This document shows positions 62,147-64,000 of a stretch of DNA of 64,000 nucleotides, in pieces. Location of the stretch: positions 620,001 through 684,000 of the forward strand of contig CAVSMD010000004.1 of NCBI GenBank assembly GCA_963728995.1, given 5' to 3'. Position 1 is the stretch's first letter. The number at the start of each line of letters is the position of its first letter. The notes under the pieces were generated by a model, which was given only the letters and a program-made list of their open reading frames with translations, searched no databases and was not told the origin of the DNA. Both the position numbers and the translations under genes were made by a program. The DNA is from FEN-1219 sp963728995 (GTDB lineage: Bacteria > Pseudomonadota > Gammaproteobacteria > Steroidobacterales > Rariloculaceae).

Positions 62147-63009
62147 TCGAGATTCTGGACCTGCTCGCGCATCTGCTCGATCAGCACCTTGAGCTCGACG
62201 GCGGCCCGCGTCAGGGCCTCTTCCTGTACCTTCGATGCAAAGGTGTTGGCCTCGCGATTCAGCTCCTGAATCACGAAGTCCAGGCGCCGCCCGATCGGCT
62301 CTCGGCGACGCAGAATGTCGGCCACCTCGGCGACGTGACTATCGAGCCGATCGACTTCCTCGGCCACGTCGGCGCGCTGCGCGAGCAGCGCCAGCTCCTG
62401 CTCGAGCCGCTCGGGCTCGGCTTGCACGTCCAATCGCTGCAGACGCTCGCGAAGCTTCTCGCGGTAGCGGCCCTGCACGTCGTCGAGCAGCGGCCGAATG
62501 CCGTCGAGTAGCGCGGTGATGCCGGCGTTACGCTTCATGAGTAGCTCGGCGATCCGTCCGCCCTCGCGAGCGCGCGCCTCCTGCAGCCCCGCGAGCGTGG
62601 CGACGAGGCACTCCTTGATTGGCGCAGAGAGCTCGTCGAGGTTGCGGACGGGCTCTTCCAGCACCCCCGGCCAGCGCAGCACGTCGGCGGTCGTCAAGGA
62701 TTGAGCGTGGGGAAACACCGTCTTGATCCGGGCTTCGAGATTCCTCAGCGCGTGCAGCGCGTCCTCGACGACCGTGAGCGCAACACCGCCGCGATCCGCG
62801 ATATTCATCTTGAGGGTGCAGTCGAGCTTGCCACGCTTGAGGGCGTCGCCGACGAGCTCCCGGCACTCCGGCTCGAGCGCGCGCAGGTCGTCCGGCATCC
62901 TGAAGCTCAGATCGAGAAACCGGTGGTTGACGCTGCGGATCTCCCATGTGAGACGCAGCGAGTCGCGGCGCGTCTCGGCGCTGGCAAATCCCGTCATGCT
63001 GTGAGGCAT
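62143..63009 (-). CDS. yicC: YicC family endoribonuclease
   Basis: 288 residues from ATG 63009 (MPHSMTGFASAE; E. coli MIRSMTAYAR). WEIRSVNHRFLDLSFRMPD, GKLDCTLKMN, VLRWPGVLEEP, LLAQRADVAEEVDRLDSHVAEV, GRRLDFVIQELNREANTFASK and the terminal AVELKVLIEQMREQVQNLE are family blocks. An ATG 12 bases downstream is an alternative start. YicC proteins cleave or chaperone RNA. Divergent from the PP2C gene; yicC next to rph is widely conserved. Confidence 0.94.
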   Translation of the reverse strand: MPHSMTGFASAETRRDSLRLTWEIRSVNHRFLDLSFRMPDDLRALEPECRELVGDALKRGKLDCTLKMNIADRGGVALTVVEDALHALRNLEARIKTVFPHAQSLTTADVLRWPGVLEEPVRNLDELSAPIKECLVATLAGLQEARAREGGRIAELLMKRNAGITALLDGIRPLLDDVQGRYREKLRERLQRLDVQAEPERLEQELALLAQRADVAEEVDRLDSHVAEVADILRRREPIGRRLDFVIQELNREANTFASKVQEEALTRAAVELKVLIEQMREQVQNLE

Positions 63010-63159
63010 TTGGTTGAGTCCGTGCGGCGTTTCAGACACTCTGTGCGCGGTGTCGCGCCCCCGATCGAGTGTACAGCAGCTTCCGGTGGCTGTTCCCTCC
63101 GGAGCGCGCGCCACGCGGCGCGATCGTCGATAGGGATTTCCAGCAAGCAGGACGGCCAG

Positions 63160-63906
63160 GTGCGGGTTGATTATGCAAGGTTGAGTCTGGCCGGTAACCG
63201 GTCGGAGAACCAGGATCGCGTCGACGTGGTCGCTGCCGATAACGCCCTCTTGATGGCCGTCGTCGACGGCATGGGCGGCCACGCGCACGGCGCGCGCGCC
63301 GCCGAGGTCACGGTCGTGACGCTGAAAGAGTGTTTCGCCGAGATCAGCTTGCCCGTCTTCGACCCGCAAGGCTTCCTGACGCTCGCGCTCGCCCGAGCGC
63401 ATGACCGCGTCGTCGAGCTCGGCGAAGGCGTCGCGCTCGACCACAAGCCCAGGGCGACGTGTGCCATTTGCCTGATTCAGGATGGCGGCTCGTTCTGGGC
63501 GCACGTCGGCGACAGTCGCGTCTATCATCTGCGCGGCGGTTCGATTCTGGCCCGCACGCGGGACCACAGTCACGTCGAGCTCCTGCTCCGCGAAGGGCTC
63601 ATCGCCGAAAGCGAGATGCGTGGACACCCGATGCGCAACTTCGTCGAGTGCTGCCTCGGCGGTGATGCGCCCCTGCCGGACATGAGCATCACGGCGCGGC
63701 GTCAGCTCGCGCCGGGAGATGTGCTGATCGCGTGCACGGACGGCCTGTGGTCCGGCCTCGAGGACAAGGACATCGCGCAGCTTTCGAGCAGCGAGGCCGA
63801 ACCGCTCGAGCGCGCGCTTCGAGTGCTGGCGGAGCGCGCGGTGGCGCGCAACGCTCCCTACAGCGACAACACCAGCATCACGGCCGTGCGGTGGCTCGGT
63901 AGCTAA
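63160..63906 (+). CDS. PP2C-type serine/threonine protein phosphatase
   Basis: 248 residues from GTG 63160. Motifs: NRSENQDRVDVV, LMAVVDGMGGHAHGARAAE, KPRATCAICLIQDG, WAHVGDSRVYHLRGG, LIACTDGLWSGL and PYSDNTSITAV, giving the metal-binding aspartates of a complete PPM phosphatase. Resembles bacterial PppA/Stp1 phosphatases that oppose a Hanks-type kinase; no kinase is visible in the window. 150 bp divergent gap to yicC. Confidence 0.9.
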   Translation: MRVDYARLSLAGNRSENQDRVDVVAADNALLMAVVDGMGGHAHGARAAEVTVVTLKECFAEISLPVFDPQGFLTLALARAHDRVVELGEGVALDHKPRATCAICLIQDGGSFWAHVGDSRVYHLRGGSILARTRDHSHVELLLREGLIAESEMRGHPMRNFVECCLGGDAPLPDMSITARRQLAPGDVLIACTDGLWSGLEDKDIAQLSSSEAEPLERALRVLAERAVARNAPYSDNTSITAVRWLGS

Positions 63907-63980
63907 CCGTCCGACGAGCAGCGCGGCTCGAAGGAGCTGCTAAGCTCTGCTTCCACATCCCGAGCTGACCGGAGCCTGCC

Positions 63981-64000
63981 ATGCGGCCGAGCGGACGCCG
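63981..64000 (+). CDS. rph: Start of RNase PH gene (truncated by window end)
   Basis: ATG at 63981 begins MRPSGRR, the conserved opening of RNase PH (MRPSGR), which trims tRNA 3' ends. Only 20 bases are visible, but yicC-rph adjacency is usual in gammaproteobacteria. GGAGC 6 bp upstream serves as ribosome site. Confidence 0.65.

Overview
The window is a contiguous piece of a GC-rich chromosome from a gammaproteobacterium. The evidence is FadE-type acyl-CoA dehydrogenase, the polA/engB/cytochrome c4/dsbA neighbourhood, the spoT-rpoZ-gmk-yicC/rph neighbourhood and the ctaC-D-G-E/SURF1/ctaA/ctaB order, all usual in Pseudomonas-like and Xanthomonas/Nevskia/Steroidobacter-like genomes. The arginine cluster with an acyl-ornithine (not ornithine) carbamoyltransferase and the exported DUF6152-type cassette point to the Xanthomonadales/Steroidobacterales side, but this is inference. 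I see no rRNA, tRNA, CRISPR array, insertion sequence or prophage.

Layout. 0-5.6 kb: end of fadE, a DUF4399 lipoprotein, an orphan gspA-gspB pair, SRAP peptidase. 5.6-10.1 kb: two-gene ABC-2 exporter, a divergent pair resembling the FlhD/FlhC master regulators, an NRDE protein and a serine esterase. 10.1-18.5 kb: argR-argG-(unrecognised P-loop protein)-argC-argD-argF'-argB-argH-lptM, tightly packed. 18.4-24.6 kb: polA, tandem terminators, engB, cytochrome c4, lipoprotein DsbA, aminotransferase. 24.6-28.5 kb: OPT transporter, tatC-tatB-tatA, dtd. 28.9-34.7 kb: azurin and a first heme-copper oxidase operon (subunit II carrying two heme c domains, subunit I, two subunit III paralogues, subunit IV, small membrane protein). 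34.7-39 kb: TPR and HAD proteins, then a four-gene exported cassette of unknown function. 39-45 kb: membrane-anchored spermidine-synthase-like protein, trkA, a 131-bp perfect palindrome, uvrD-type helicase. 45-52.6 kb: second, conventional aa3 oxidase cluster with heme a and CuA/CuB assembly genes. 52.7-64 kb: bioB-bioC, comF, ubiA, recG, ridA, spoT, rpoZ, gmk, yicC, a PP2C phosphatase and the first codons of rph.

A striking property is that about 16 well-conserved genes are each interrupted by one to three apparent single-base frame changes (about 21 in all), while the stretch from about 22 to 41 kb has none. Nearly all the affected genes are housekeeping genes that read perfectly on both sides of the break, so indel errors in the sequence are the likeliest cause. 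I annotate these genes at full length and give each break point. Long apparent fusions such as argR-argG or trkA-spermidine synthase are by-products of these breaks.

The most interesting biology is (1) the divergent FlhD/FlhC-like pair, in which the FlhD-like protein seems to contain two tandem FlhD domains, facing each other across a 16-bp-arm dyad; (2) the arginine operon, which encodes no N-acylglutamate synthase but contains an unknown P-loop protein and a carbamoyltransferase whose specificity residue suggests succinyl rather than acetyl intermediates; (3) the 39-bp-arm perfect inverted repeat before trkA; and (4) the exported cassette with two paralogues flanking a metallo-beta-lactamase-fold protein whose metal motif is degenerate.
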